Assembly: GCF_000717185.1 (NCBI RefSeq)
Contig: NZ_JNYE01000120.1
Location: forward strand, 1-21,645
Length of the DNA stretch: 21,645 bases
Source: Kitasatospora phosalacinea
GTDB lineage: Bacteria > Actinomycetota > Actinomycetes > Streptomycetales > Streptomycetaceae
Direction: 5' to 3'
Of the stretch, positions 12,858 to 20,218 are shown one piece after another; positions within the stretch are counted from its first letter, which is position 1, and every line of letters begins with the position of its first letter. The notes below the pieces were generated by a model. The model was given only the letters and a program-made list of their open reading frames with translations, did not search any database and was not told where the DNA came from. The position numbers and the translations under genes were made by a program.

Positions 12858-13490
12858 TCAGTCCCGTTCCACCAGGGCCGGGTGCCGGGGGTCCTCGACC
12901 CGCACCGTCAGGTCGGCCAGTTCGTCCGGGCCGGTCTCGGTGCGGTAGCGCTCGTGCGCGGGGAGCGTCCAGCGTTCGGCGGCCGGGGTGCGGCGGGCCA
13001 GCGCGGCGGCGGACTGGGCGAGGTGCACGGTCAGTTCGAACGGCAGCCAGCGGCCGAGCAGGAACGGCCCGTCCAGCAGCAGCACGCCGCGCGGCGGCAG
13101 CTCGACGTACCGGGCCCGGGTGGCGCGGTCGGTCTCCCGGTCCCAGTACGTGGGCAGGACGCGGCCGTCGCCGTCCGGTTCGAGCGGGTCGAGGACCTCG
13201 CGGAGCAGCGCGCCCTGGTCCAGCCACAGGTCGTGGAAGGCGTCCGGGTCCTGCTTGCCGTACTCGAAGCGCACCGACGCGGGGCGCAGGAAGTCGTCCG
13301 CCGACACCCGCTGCACCGGCCGCCCGAGCAGTCGCAGCGGTTCCACCAGGGCGTCCGCCAGTTCGCCGGGCCGGGCCGCCGCCGCGCCGTCGACCGCGAC
13401 CCGCAGCCGCCGCCCGTCGTCGGCCAGTTCGTGGATCCGTCCCGCCAGCAGCTCGACCAGCCGCTCCGGGGAGATCGGGGTCACCCGCAC
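12858..13490 (-). CDS. Uridine-kinase-like P-loop protein with a degenerate Walker A motif
   Basis: This is a 210-aa protein of the nucleoside kinase / phosphoribulokinase-like fold. Strand 1 and loop read R-V-A-V-D-G-A-A-A-A-R-P-G at 30-42, where an active enzyme would have G-x-x-x-x-G-K-T/S; both the second Gly and the Lys are missing. Later landmarks are kept: S-A-D-D-F at 63-67, F-E-Y-G near 75-78, and L-L-L-D-G-P-F as the Walker B-like strand. It may have lost ATP hydrolysis or bind nucleotides differently. GTG at 13490 is preferred over TTG at 13514 because AAGGGAG lies 10 nt upstream and a TATAGT -10 places the transcript start near 13512. It is divergent from the HD gene. Confidence 0.78.
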   Translation of the reverse strand: MRVTPISPERLVELLAGRIHELADDGRRLRVAVDGAAAARPGELADALVEPLRLLGRPVQRVSADDFLRPASVRFEYGKQDPDAFHDLWLDQGALLREVLDPLEPDGDGRVLPTYWDRETDRATRARYVELPPRGVLLLDGPFLLGRWLPFELTVHLAQSAAALARRTPAAERWTLPAHERYRTETGPDELADLTVRVEDPRHPALVERD

Positions 13491-13518
13491 CGGACGATCA
13501 CTCCCTTCGGTCAACCGG

Positions 13519-13524
13519 ACTATA
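13519..13524 (-). promoter_or_regulatory. -10 element TATAGT for the uridine-kinase-like gene
   Basis: On the minus strand TATAGT is a near-consensus -10 in GC-rich DNA. The predicted transcript start (about 13512) falls inside the alternative TTG start and so supports initiation at GTG 13490. No good -35 was seen. Confidence 0.5.
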
Positions 13525-13623
13525 CGTCGCGCCGCCTGAGGGCCCGTCGCCCGAACCCCGGAGCGCGGGGCGGCACGGGGCGGACGTGGAACACTCCCTC
13601 GGAAGCGGGGTGCTCCGTCCGGA

Positions 13624-13655
13624 CCACTCCGGTCACAGTGCTCCGGATGGAGTGG
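13624..13655. promoter_or_regulatory. Inverted repeat CCACTCC-N18-GGAGTGG before the HD gene
   Basis: Perfect 7-bp arms end directly upstream of the AAAGGGAGGAC ribosome site of the gene starting at 13670. The octamer GTGCTCCG also occurs twice here (from about 13610 and 13639). It is a possible operator or leader hairpin. Confidence 0.4.
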
Positions 13656-13669
13656 AAAGGGAGGACGTG

Positions 13670-14182
13670 ATGGCCGCCGTGCCGTTCCTGACCCCGGACG
13701 AGGTCGACGCCCTCGCCGCCCGCGCGCACGCGGGCCAGTACGACCGGATCGGCGTGCCGTACGTGGAGCACGTGCGCGCCGTGGCCGCGGGCGTCGCCCC
13801 GTTCGGCGCGGGCCTGCGGATGGCGGCGCTGCTGCACGACGTCCTGGAGGACACCCCGCTCACCGCCGGTGACCTGCTCGCCGCGGGCGTCCCCGCCGCC
13901 GTGGTGGCGACCGTCCGGCGGGTGACCCGGACCCCGGGGACGGACTACCGGACGATGCTGCTGGACGTCGTCACCGACCACGCCGCCACCCTGGTCAAGA
14001 TCGCCGACAACGCGCACAACTCCCGCACCGACCGCGCCGCGCTGCTCCCGGAGGCCGACCGGGCCCGGCTGGCCGAGCGCTACCGGGCCGCCCGCGCCGT
14101 GCTGTGGCCCGCCGTCGCGGAGGCGGACGTCCGGACGGTCCTCGCGCTGGTCAACCCGGACCTGCTGGCCGAACTCGACTGA
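13670..14182 (+). CDS. HD-domain phosphohydrolase-like protein (RelA/SpoT hydrolase-type fold)
   Basis: This is a 170-aa cytoplasmic protein matching the metal-dependent HD hydrolase half of RelA/SpoT-like proteins. Histidines occur in the first helices (A-H20-A-G-Q-Y and Y-V-E-H34). The H56-D57 pair sits in A-L-L-H-D-V-L-E-D. A late Asp is at K-I-A-D113-N-A-H-N. These are the usual metal and substrate positions, and there is no synthetase domain. Small stand-alone proteins of this kind include (p)ppGpp hydrolases (Mesh1-like) and uncharacterised GTP pyrophosphokinase homologues, so an alarmone or nucleotide hydrolase is a reasonable inference. ATG at 13670 follows GGGAGGACGTG. The 57-aa gene follows after 60 bp. 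Confidence 0.82.
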   Translation: MAAVPFLTPDEVDALAARAHAGQYDRIGVPYVEHVRAVAAGVAPFGAGLRMAALLHDVLEDTPLTAGDLLAAGVPAAVVATVRRVTRTPGTDYRTMLLDVVTDHAATLVKIADNAHNSRTDRAALLPEADRARLAERYRAARAVLWPAVAEADVRTVLALVNPDLLAELD

Positions 14183-14242
14183 GACCGGCCGCGGAGGCAC
14201 GCTGGTAGGAGAAGCGGGGGGTGCGAGAGCAAGGAGCCCGGG

Positions 14243-14416
14243 ATGTCCGAGATGAACGACAGGCTCGACGAGAAGGCCCGGCGGGACGAGGACGACGTCC
14301 GGTCGGCCGACCCCGAGGAAGGCATCACCTCCTACCAGACCATGCACGCGTGGGAGGAGTCCCAGGCGGAGGGCGACCCGGTCGCCGACCCGCCGCAGCA
14401 GCAGGAGCAGCGGTGA
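14243..14416 (+). CDS. 57-aa acidic hypothetical protein
   Basis: This is a small soluble protein, very rich in Asp and Glu, with no hydrophobic segment or cysteine. It opens M-S-E-M-N-D-R-L-D-E-K-A and ends in a Gln-rich tail (P-P-Q-Q-Q-E-Q-R). The ribosome site AAGGAG lies 6-7 nt before the ATG and third positions are G/C-rich, both supporting a real gene. Its stop overlaps the next start as GTGA, so the two proteins are probably made in a coupled way. I do not recognise a family. It is likely intrinsically disordered and may be a partner of the DUF1876 protein. Confidence 0.7.
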   Translation: MSEMNDRLDEKARRDEDDVRSADPEEGITSYQTMHAWEESQAEGDPVADPPQQQEQR

Positions 14417-14721
14417 GCGGCCGCGCGGCGGCGCCCGAGCCGCACAGCAGCGAGTGGTCGGTCCGGCTGCGGGTGGTCGAGGTCGGCGACCTCACCCAGG
14501 CGCACGCCGTCCTCGACACCGGCGTCAACCTGATCGAGGCCGAGGCCGAGGCCCACCGCAGCAGCACCGACCCCGCGGACCCCGCGATCGGCGACGAACT
14601 CGCCGTCGGCCGGGCCCTCACCGCCCTCGGCCAGCAACTGGTCCACCGGGGCTCGGTCGCCGCCGAGGCCGCCGAATCCACCCGCCGCCGCGACGCGCCG
14701 CCCCCCGACGGCGCCTGGTGA
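14413..14721 (+). CDS. DUF1876 domain protein
   Basis: This is a 102-aa cytoplasmic protein. It has the DUF1876 pattern: an N-terminal strand pair (E-W-S-V-R-L-R-V-V-E-V), a middle part with T-D-P-A-D-P, and the signature I-G-D-E-L-A-V-G-R-A-L-T-A-L-G-Q-Q-L near residues 55-72. The family is actinobacterial, small and of unknown biochemical function, with a double-stranded-RNA-binding-like alpha/beta shape. The GTG start overlaps the stop of the upstream 57-aa gene, so no separate ribosome site is needed. About 175 bp separate it from the receptor kinase; no promoter is obvious there apart from a GGGGGCGCCCCC palindrome at 14864-14875. Confidence 0.75.
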   Translation: MSGRAAAPEPHSSEWSVRLRVVEVGDLTQAHAVLDTGVNLIEAEAEAHRSSTDPADPAIGDELAVGRALTALGQQLVHRGSVAAEAAESTRRRDAPPPDGAW

Positions 14722-14897
14722 CGCCCCGTCCCGAGGCGCTCCGAAGATCGGTGCACGAAACAGCCGAATCGTGACCTTTCCCCGCCCCCGTACCGGAACC
14801 CGTCCGGCCGGGGGCGCGTCACTCCGGGTGGCCGCGCACCCGCGACGGCCCGCAGGCGACCGAGGGGGCGCCCCCGCACAGCACGGGGACGCCGGGG

Positions 14898-16556
14898 GTG
14901 GACAAGGTGACGAACGCTCAGCACCCGGACGGCAGACCGGAGGACCCGCCCCCGCAGGGCGCGGCCGGGCAGGCCGTCCACTGGGAACTCCCCGACTACG
15001 CGCACGAACGCGAACTCGGCGCCGGAGCGTCCGGCCGGGTCGTCCTCGCCCGCCACCGGGCCACCGGCACCCCCGTCGCGGTCAAGTACCTGCTCGGCGA
15101 CCACCCCGACCAGGCCGCCTTCCGGGTCGAGGCCGAACTGCTCGCCAGCCTCGACAGCCCGCACGTCACCCGCCTCTACGAGTACGTCGAAGGCCCGCAC
15201 GGCGCCGCCATCGTGATGGAACTCGTCGAGGGCGTCTCGCTGCGCGACCTGCTGCGCGCCGAGGGCGGCACCGGGCCGGAAGCCGCCCTGGTCGTCCTCA
15301 AGGGTTCCCTGCTCGGCCTGGCCGCCGCGCACCGGGCCGGAGTCGTGCACCGCGACTACAAGCCCGGGAACGTGCTGGTCACCGTCGACGGGCAGTCGAA
15401 GCTCGTCGACTTCGGCATCGCCGTCCGCGACGGCGCCAGCGGCACCGTCGCGGGGACGCCCGCCTACATGGCCCCCGAGCAGTGGGCCGGGCGCCCCGCC
15501 TCCCCGGCCACCGACGTGTACGCCGCCACCGCCACCTTCTTCGAGTGCCTCACCGGCGCCAAGCCCTACGCCGGCACCACCCTGATGGAACTCGCGGTCC
15601 AGCACACCGAGGCCGAGATCCCCGACACCCAGGCGCCCGAAGCCCTCCGCCCGCTCATCCGGGCGGGACTCGCCAAGACCCCCGAACAGCGGCCCCCGGG
15701 CGCGGAAGCCCTGGTCGGCGAGCTGGAGGCCGCCGCCCGTGCCGCCTACGGCGCCGACTGGGAGGAACGCGGACGCAGACGGCTCGCCGCGCTCGTCGCC
15801 CTGCTGCCCCTGCTGCTGCCCACCCCGACCGCCGACGGCGCGCTGCCCGGTGCGACCTCGTACGCGACGACGCAGCTCGCCGCCCCGCGACCCGCCCCGC
15901 GCTTCCCGTTCCGGGGACGGCTGATCGCCACCGTCGGCGCGATCGTCCTCGTCCTCGGCGCGCTCGCGGCGGTCGCCTCGGCCGGCGAGGAGAGGACGGT
16001 CGCCGACCCGCGGCCGGCCGCCGCGCCACCGGCCACCACCACCGTCCAGCCCTCCGCGACACCGACGGCCGAGGCCCCGCCGACCCCGGCCGACAGCCCG
16101 AGCCCTTCACCCACCGGGGAGACCGGCCCGAGCGCGACACCGAGCCCGAGCCCGAGCCCGACGGTCAAGCCCAGCGCCAGCACCAAGCCGAGCCCCACCC
16201 CGACCGCGACACCCACGCCGACGGTCAGTCCGACGGTGAGCAGTGCGCCGCCGGTTACCGTGACGGTGCAGCGGTTCTTCGGGCGCGTCAGCGGGACGAC
16301 GCTGACGGCTGTCCTCCTGGCATCGGTGGAGCCGGCCGGGAGCACGACCGGGGAGGTCACGCTGACCTGGTACGACAACGGAGTCCCCTCCGCGTCCGAG
16401 ACCGTTGCCGTTCCGGCGAAGGGGACGGTGACCCAGCCGCACACGTTCGCCTGCAACCAGCGCGCCAAGAACGTCAGCGTGAGCGTCACCACCCCGGCCG
16501 GGGAGACCACCTCCTCACCGTCGTACCCCATGTCCTGCCTGGTACTGGCGCGGTAG
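14898..16556 (+). CDS. Receptor-type Ser/Thr protein kinase with exported C-terminal domain
   Basis: This is a 552-aa membrane kinase of the PknB-like (Hanks) class. The cytoplasmic kinase domain covers about 33-285: glycine loop G-A-G-A-S-G at 41-46, K63 in V-A-V-K, H151-R-D153-Y-K-P-G-N, D171-F-G, and G-T-P-A-Y-M-A-P-E-Q in the activation segment. All catalytic residues are present. A short hydrophobic stretch lies at 296-309 and a clear membrane helix at 341-362. A Pro/Ser/Thr-rich spacer (about 366-450) leads to an outside domain of about 100 residues with two cysteines (C519, C547). GTG 14898 is used; GTG 14907 is an alternative. It is followed after 13 bp by a gene with a similar outside domain. 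Confidence 0.9.
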   Translation: MDKVTNAQHPDGRPEDPPPQGAAGQAVHWELPDYAHERELGAGASGRVVLARHRATGTPVAVKYLLGDHPDQAAFRVEAELLASLDSPHVTRLYEYVEGPHGAAIVMELVEGVSLRDLLRAEGGTGPEAALVVLKGSLLGLAAAHRAGVVHRDYKPGNVLVTVDGQSKLVDFGIAVRDGASGTVAGTPAYMAPEQWAGRPASPATDVYAATATFFECLTGAKPYAGTTLMELAVQHTEAEIPDTQAPEALRPLIRAGLAKTPEQRPPGAEALVGELEAAARAAYGADWEERGRRRLAALVALLPLLLPTPTADGALPGATSYATTQLAAPRPAPRFPFRGRLIATVGAIVLVLGALAAVASAGEERTVADPRPAAAPPATTTVQPSATPTAEAPPTPADSPSPSPTGETGPSATPSPSPSPTVKPSASTKPSPTPTATPTPTVSPTVSSAPPVTVTVQRFFGRVSGTTLTAVLLASVEPAGSTTGEVTLTWYDNGVPSASETVAVPAKGTVTQPHTFACNQRAKNVSVSVTTPAGETTSSPSYPMSCLVLAR

Positions 16557-16569
16557 GAGGAGACCGACG

Positions 16570-17319
16570 ATGACCGAACTTCCCCCCGACCCCGGCCTCC
16601 GGCTCGGACCCGTCCGCAAGCCCGGCGCCCCCGATCCGACGATCCAACTGCGGCCCGCCGCCCCGGTCGACGAGCAGCGCACCGTCCAGCTCCGCCCGGC
16701 GACCCCGTCGCCCGACGCGGAGGAGACCGTCCGGCTGCCCGGGGCGGCCGAGACGGTCCGGCTCGATCCGGGGCGGACGGTGCCCGTCGGCCTCGACGCC
16801 ACCGTGCTCGAACCCGCGGTGCCCGGGGCCGTGCCGGAGGGCGGGTTGCGGCGGTTCGGGCCCGGGGTGCCGCCCGGGGCGGCCGCGGTGTGGCGCGGGG
16901 AGGCGGACGCGGCGGCGCCGCGACGACGGTGGGACAGGTGGCTGCTGGTGCCGTTGGTGCTGCTGCTCGCGCTGCTCGGGTACCTGCTGTGGGACCGGTA
17001 CGGGCGGCCCGTCGCGGTGGCGGGCGTGACGGCGCGGACCGCGCCCGCCGGGCCCGGGTGCGACGGCACCGCGGTGGTCACGGGCACGCTGGAGACCGAC
17101 GGCGGCGAGGGCGACGTGCGCTACCGGTGGGTGCGCAGCGACCGGACCGCGTCAGCGCCGGTCGTGCAGCACGTGGAGGCCGGGCACCGGCGCACCGAGG
17201 TGCGGCTGGAGTGGACCTTCCGGGGCCGCGGCGAGTACGCCGCCACCGCCCGGCTGGAGGTGCTGGAGCCCGCCGGCGGCCGGTACGCCGAGACCTCGTT
17301 CGCCTACTCCTGCCCGTAG
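16570..17319 (+). CDS. Single-pass membrane protein with TVxL-rich cytoplasmic tail and exported domain
   Basis: This 249-aa protein has three parts. Residues 1-120 are disordered and carry six repeated threonine motifs: T24-I-Q-L, T38-V-Q-L, T53-V-R-L, T62-V-R-L, T70-V-P-V and T78-V-L-E, most after an acidic residue. A membrane helix spans about 123-141 (W-L-L-V-P-L-V-L-L-L-A-L-L-G-Y-L-L-W) with R-R-R-W-D-R on the inside. The outside domain (148-249) has cysteines at 164 and 248 and resembles the exported domain of the kinase upstream. ATG follows GGAGGAG, 13 bp after the kinase stop, so the two form an operon. I infer a kinase substrate and FHA-docking protein; no family name is known to me. 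Confidence 0.8.
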   Translation: MTELPPDPGLRLGPVRKPGAPDPTIQLRPAAPVDEQRTVQLRPATPSPDAEETVRLPGAAETVRLDPGRTVPVGLDATVLEPAVPGAVPEGGLRRFGPGVPPGAAAVWRGEADAAAPRRRWDRWLLVPLVLLLALLGYLLWDRYGRPVAVAGVTARTAPAGPGCDGTAVVTGTLETDGGEGDVRYRWVRSDRTASAPVVQHVEAGHRRTEVRLEWTFRGRGEYAATARLEVLEPAGGRYAETSFAYSCP

Positions 17320-17409
17320 GGACCGGCGGACGGAGGACGGAGCGGGACGCGCGAAACCCGGGCCGCGGCCGACGACGGGTCGGTGGCGGTCCGGGCCGGG
17401 CCTGCCGGG

Positions 17410-17688
17410 TCAGGACTGCGGGGCGGTCGCACCCCCGCCCGTCTTCACGGCCTCGACCATGTGCTGGTGCACCTCGCGGGCCGCCGCCTCGTCCGCGGCG
17501 GCCACCGGGCTGCCCTCCACGGTGAACCAGTCGAGCGCCCCGCTGTACTGCACCGTCAGCCGGGCCTCGCCCTCGATCCACATGGTGTGCACCGTCAGGT
17601 CCCCGGTGATGACGCCGATCTCCACGGTCTTCACGCCGCCGTGGCCGGACAGAATCCCCTGAGTGGTCCAGGTTGCCCAGGTGTTCAC
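17410..17688 (-). CDS. Small hypothetical protein (92 aa)
   Basis: This is a cytoplasmic protein starting at GTG 17688 with GGGAGC 7 nt upstream. The middle reads as alternating beta strands (T-V-E-I-G-V-I-T-G-D-L-T-V-H-T-M-W-I-E-G-E-A-R-L), then Y-S-G-A-L-D-W-F-T-V-E-G-S, then a helix (D-E-A-A-A-R-E-V-H-Q-H-M-V-E-A-V). There is no membrane segment or cysteine. The N-terminal 13 residues look less ordered, so a start further in is possible. It is convergent with the tail protein and divergent from the FHA exporter, so it interrupts the signalling cluster on the opposite strand. I recognise no family. Confidence 0.65.
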   Translation of the reverse strand: MNTWATWTTQGILSGHGGVKTVEIGVITGDLTVHTMWIEGEARLTVQYSGALDWFTVEGSPVAAADEAAAREVHQHMVEAVKTGGGATAPQS

Positions 17689-17821
17689 AAGCCCGCTCCC
17701 ATCCGCCGCCCAACGGGCCGCTCGGTCCCGACCCCACAGGTACCCGCTCCGTGGCGACCGGTTCCCACTGTCACCCGAAGGGCCGAAAACCGCCCCCCGG
17801 GCGGGTGCTCGCCGCGCGGTC

Positions 17822-17827
17822 TAGCAT
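17822..17827 (+). promoter_or_regulatory. -10 element TAGCAT for a leaderless FHA-exporter mRNA
   Basis: TAGCAT ends 6 bp before ATG 17834 and there is no Shine-Dalgarno sequence, the typical picture of a leaderless actinobacterial message. The -35 region is not recognisable, so an activator or alternative sigma factor may be involved. Confidence 0.45.
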
Positions 17828-17833
17828 CGACGT

Positions 17834-20215
17834 ATGGGAGAGCGAGAGGGTGCGCTCACCGCGCCGAAACTGATCCTGGAAACCGGTGGCGACTCCACGG
17901 TCATCACCCCGAGCCGCAGGTACGCCCTCGGACGCGACCCCACCGGCGACATCGTGCTGACCGACCCCCGGGTCTCCTGGCACCACGCGGAACTGCACGT
18001 CGGCGACGGCCACTGGATCGTCGACGACACCGGCTCCACCAACGGCACCTACGCCGCCGACGGCCACCGGGTCGTCCACCTGGAGATCGAGCCCGGCACC
18101 GTGCTCTGCCTGGGAAGTCCCGCCGACGGCCCGCGCTGCACGTTCAGCGCGCTGCCCGAACCGACCGCCGTGCACCCGCTGCCCGGCCGCCGCCCCTCCG
18201 GGCTGACCGCGATCACCGGCTCGTACCGGCCGCCGTCCAGCGTCATGCCGCTGCCGACCAAGGTGGTGCGGATCGGCCGCGCGCCCGACAACGACCTGGT
18301 GGTCGGCGACCTGTCGGTCTCCCGGCACCACGCCGAACTGCGCGCCGCGCCCGGCAGCGGCTACCGGATCGCCGACCTGGACAGCCACAACGGCACCTAC
18401 CTGAACGGCCAGGCCGTGCGGGAGGCCCCCGTCGGGCCCGGGGACCTGGTCGGAATCGGCCATTCGGTGTTCTGCCTGGTCGGCGACGAGCTGCAGGAGT
18501 TCGTCGACACCGGCGACATCGACCTCGACGTGGAGGACCTCACCGTCCAGGTCGACGGCGGCCGCACCCTGCTCGACCAGGTCACCTTCCCGGTCGGCCA
18601 GAAGTGCCTGCTCGCGGTCGCCGGACCCAGCGGCGCCGGGAAGTCCACCCTGCTCAACGCGCTCACCGGACTGCGCCCCGCCGACCGCGGCACCGTCCGC
18701 TACGACGGCCGCGACCTCTACCGCGACTACGCCGAACTGCGCCGCCGGATCGGCCTCGTCCCGCAGGACGACATCCTGCACACCCAGCTGCCCGTCCGGA
18801 AGGCCCTCTCGTACGCCGCCGAACTGCGCTTCCCCGAGGACACCGCGCCCGAGGAGCGGGCCGCCCGGGTCGAGGAGGTGATCGACGAACTCGGCCTCGG
18901 CAAGCGCGCCGACCAGGTCATCTCCAGCCTCTCCGGCGGCCAGCGCAAGCGGGTCAGCGTCGCCCTGGAGCTGCTCACCAAGCCGTCCCTGCTGTTCCTC
19001 GACGAGCCCACCAGCGGGCTCGACCCCGGCATGGACCGGTCCGTGATGCAGATGCTGCGCGGCCTCGCCGACGACGGGCGGACCGTCATCGTGGTCACCC
19101 ACAGCGTGCTCAGCCTCGACCTGTGCGACCGGCTGCTGCTGCTCGCCCCCGGCGGGCGGATCGCCTGGTACGGGCCGCCCGGCGAGACGCTGGGGCACTT
19201 CGGGTTCGCCCACTGGCCGGACGCCTTCGAGGCGTTCGAGAACCAGACCGACCGCGACTGGGCCGGGCAGTTCCGCGCCTCCGCCCCCTACCGCAAGTAC
19301 GTCAGCGGCCCGGCCGGCGGCCCCGGCGACTGGCCCGGCGCGCTCGCCCCCGCCGAGCACGCCCTGCCCGAGGAAGCCACCCCCGCCCCGCCGCCCCGGC
19401 CGCGGAGCTGGCTCGGACAGGTCGGCACGCTGTGCCGCCGGTACGCCAGCGCGCTCGCCGCCGACCGGACCTTCCTCGCCGTGATGATCGCGCTGCCGTT
19501 CGTCATGGGCGCGATGGCGCACGCCCTGGCCGGCAGCCGCCTGAACCAGGACACCGCCCTGAACGCGCTGCTCATCCTGTGCGTCGGCGGGGTGCTCACC
19601 GGCGCCGCCAACGCGGTGCGCGAACTCGTCAAGGAACGGACGATCTACCAGCGCGAACGCGCCGTCGGCCTGTCCAGATCCGCGTACCTGTGCTCGAAGG
19701 TCGTCGTGCTGGGCACCGTCACCGTCGTCCAGGCGGTGGTGCTGACCATGGTCGCGCTGATCGGCGTGCAGCTCAGACCGCAGGGCGGCAGCGGGGTGTT
19801 CCTGCCGCCGCTGCTGGAGATCACCCTCGCCGTGGCGCTGCTCTCGCTCAGCGCGATGATGCTCGGCCTGCTGATCTCCGCGCTGGTCAAGAAGGAAGAG
19901 GTGACCATGCCGCTGCTGGTGCTGGTCGCCATCGTCCAGGTGGTGTTCTGCGGGGCGCTGCTGCAGCTCGACCACATCCCGGTGCTCAACCAGCTGTCCT
20001 GGCTGATCCCCTCGCGCTGGGCGCTCGGCGCCATGGCCGCCACCATCGACCTGCACACCACCGTGCCCGGCACGCTCACCGACGACCCGCTGTTCGTGCA
20101 CCGGCAGGGCGTCTGGCTGCTCGACATGGGCATGCTGATCGTGCTGGCCGTCGCGTACGGACTGGTCGTCGCCCGGCTGCTGCGCCGGCACGAACCCGCC
20201 GTGATGCGGCGGTAG
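17834..20215 (+). CDS. ABC exporter with two FHA domains (Rv1747-like)
   Basis: This is a 793-aa full half-transporter. FHA-1 covers about 27-95 (G33-R, S49-x-x-H, G-S-T-N-G-T). A linker at 105-141 contains threonines (L-T-A-I-T-G-S-Y). FHA-2 covers about 143-215 (I-G-R, S163-R-H-H, S-H-N-G-T). The ABC ATPase covers about 235-450: Walker A G264-P-S-G-A-G-K-S-T, Q311, signature L-S-G-G-Q at 366-370, Walker B L-L-F-L-D-E-P at 386-392, H423. An ABC2-type membrane domain with about six helices spans 530-785. The order matches M. tuberculosis Rv1747, an exporter whose FHA domains bind phosphothreonine made by PknF. Overlap and spacing tie it to the next two genes, the last of which is a kinase. 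Confidence 0.92.
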   Translation: MGEREGALTAPKLILETGGDSTVITPSRRYALGRDPTGDIVLTDPRVSWHHAELHVGDGHWIVDDTGSTNGTYAADGHRVVHLEIEPGTVLCLGSPADGPRCTFSALPEPTAVHPLPGRRPSGLTAITGSYRPPSSVMPLPTKVVRIGRAPDNDLVVGDLSVSRHHAELRAAPGSGYRIADLDSHNGTYLNGQAVREAPVGPGDLVGIGHSVFCLVGDELQEFVDTGDIDLDVEDLTVQVDGGRTLLDQVTFPVGQKCLLAVAGPSGAGKSTLLNALTGLRPADRGTVRYDGRDLYRDYAELRRRIGLVPQDDILHTQLPVRKALSYAAELRFPEDTAPEERAARVEEVIDELGLGKRADQVISSLSGGQRKRVSVALELLTKPSLLFLDEPTSGLDPGMDRSVMQMLRGLADDGRTVIVVTHSVLSLDLCDRLLLLAPGGRIAWYGPPGETLGHFGFAHWPDAFEAFENQTDRDWAGQFRASAPYRKYVSGPAGGPGDWPGALAPAEHALPEEATPAPPPRPRSWLGQVGTLCRRYASALAADRTFLAVMIALPFVMGAMAHALAGSRLNQDTALNALLILCVGGVLTGAANAVRELVKERTIYQRERAVGLSRSAYLCSKVVVLGTVTVVQAVVLTMVALIGVQLRPQGGSGVFLPPLLEITLAVALLSLSAMMLGLLISALVKKEEVTMPLLVLVAIVQVVFCGALLQLDHIPVLNQLSWLIPSRWALGAMAATIDLHTTVPGTLTDDPLFVHRQGVWLLDMGMLIVLAVAYGLVVARLLRRHEPAVMRR

Positions 20216-20218
20216 CGC

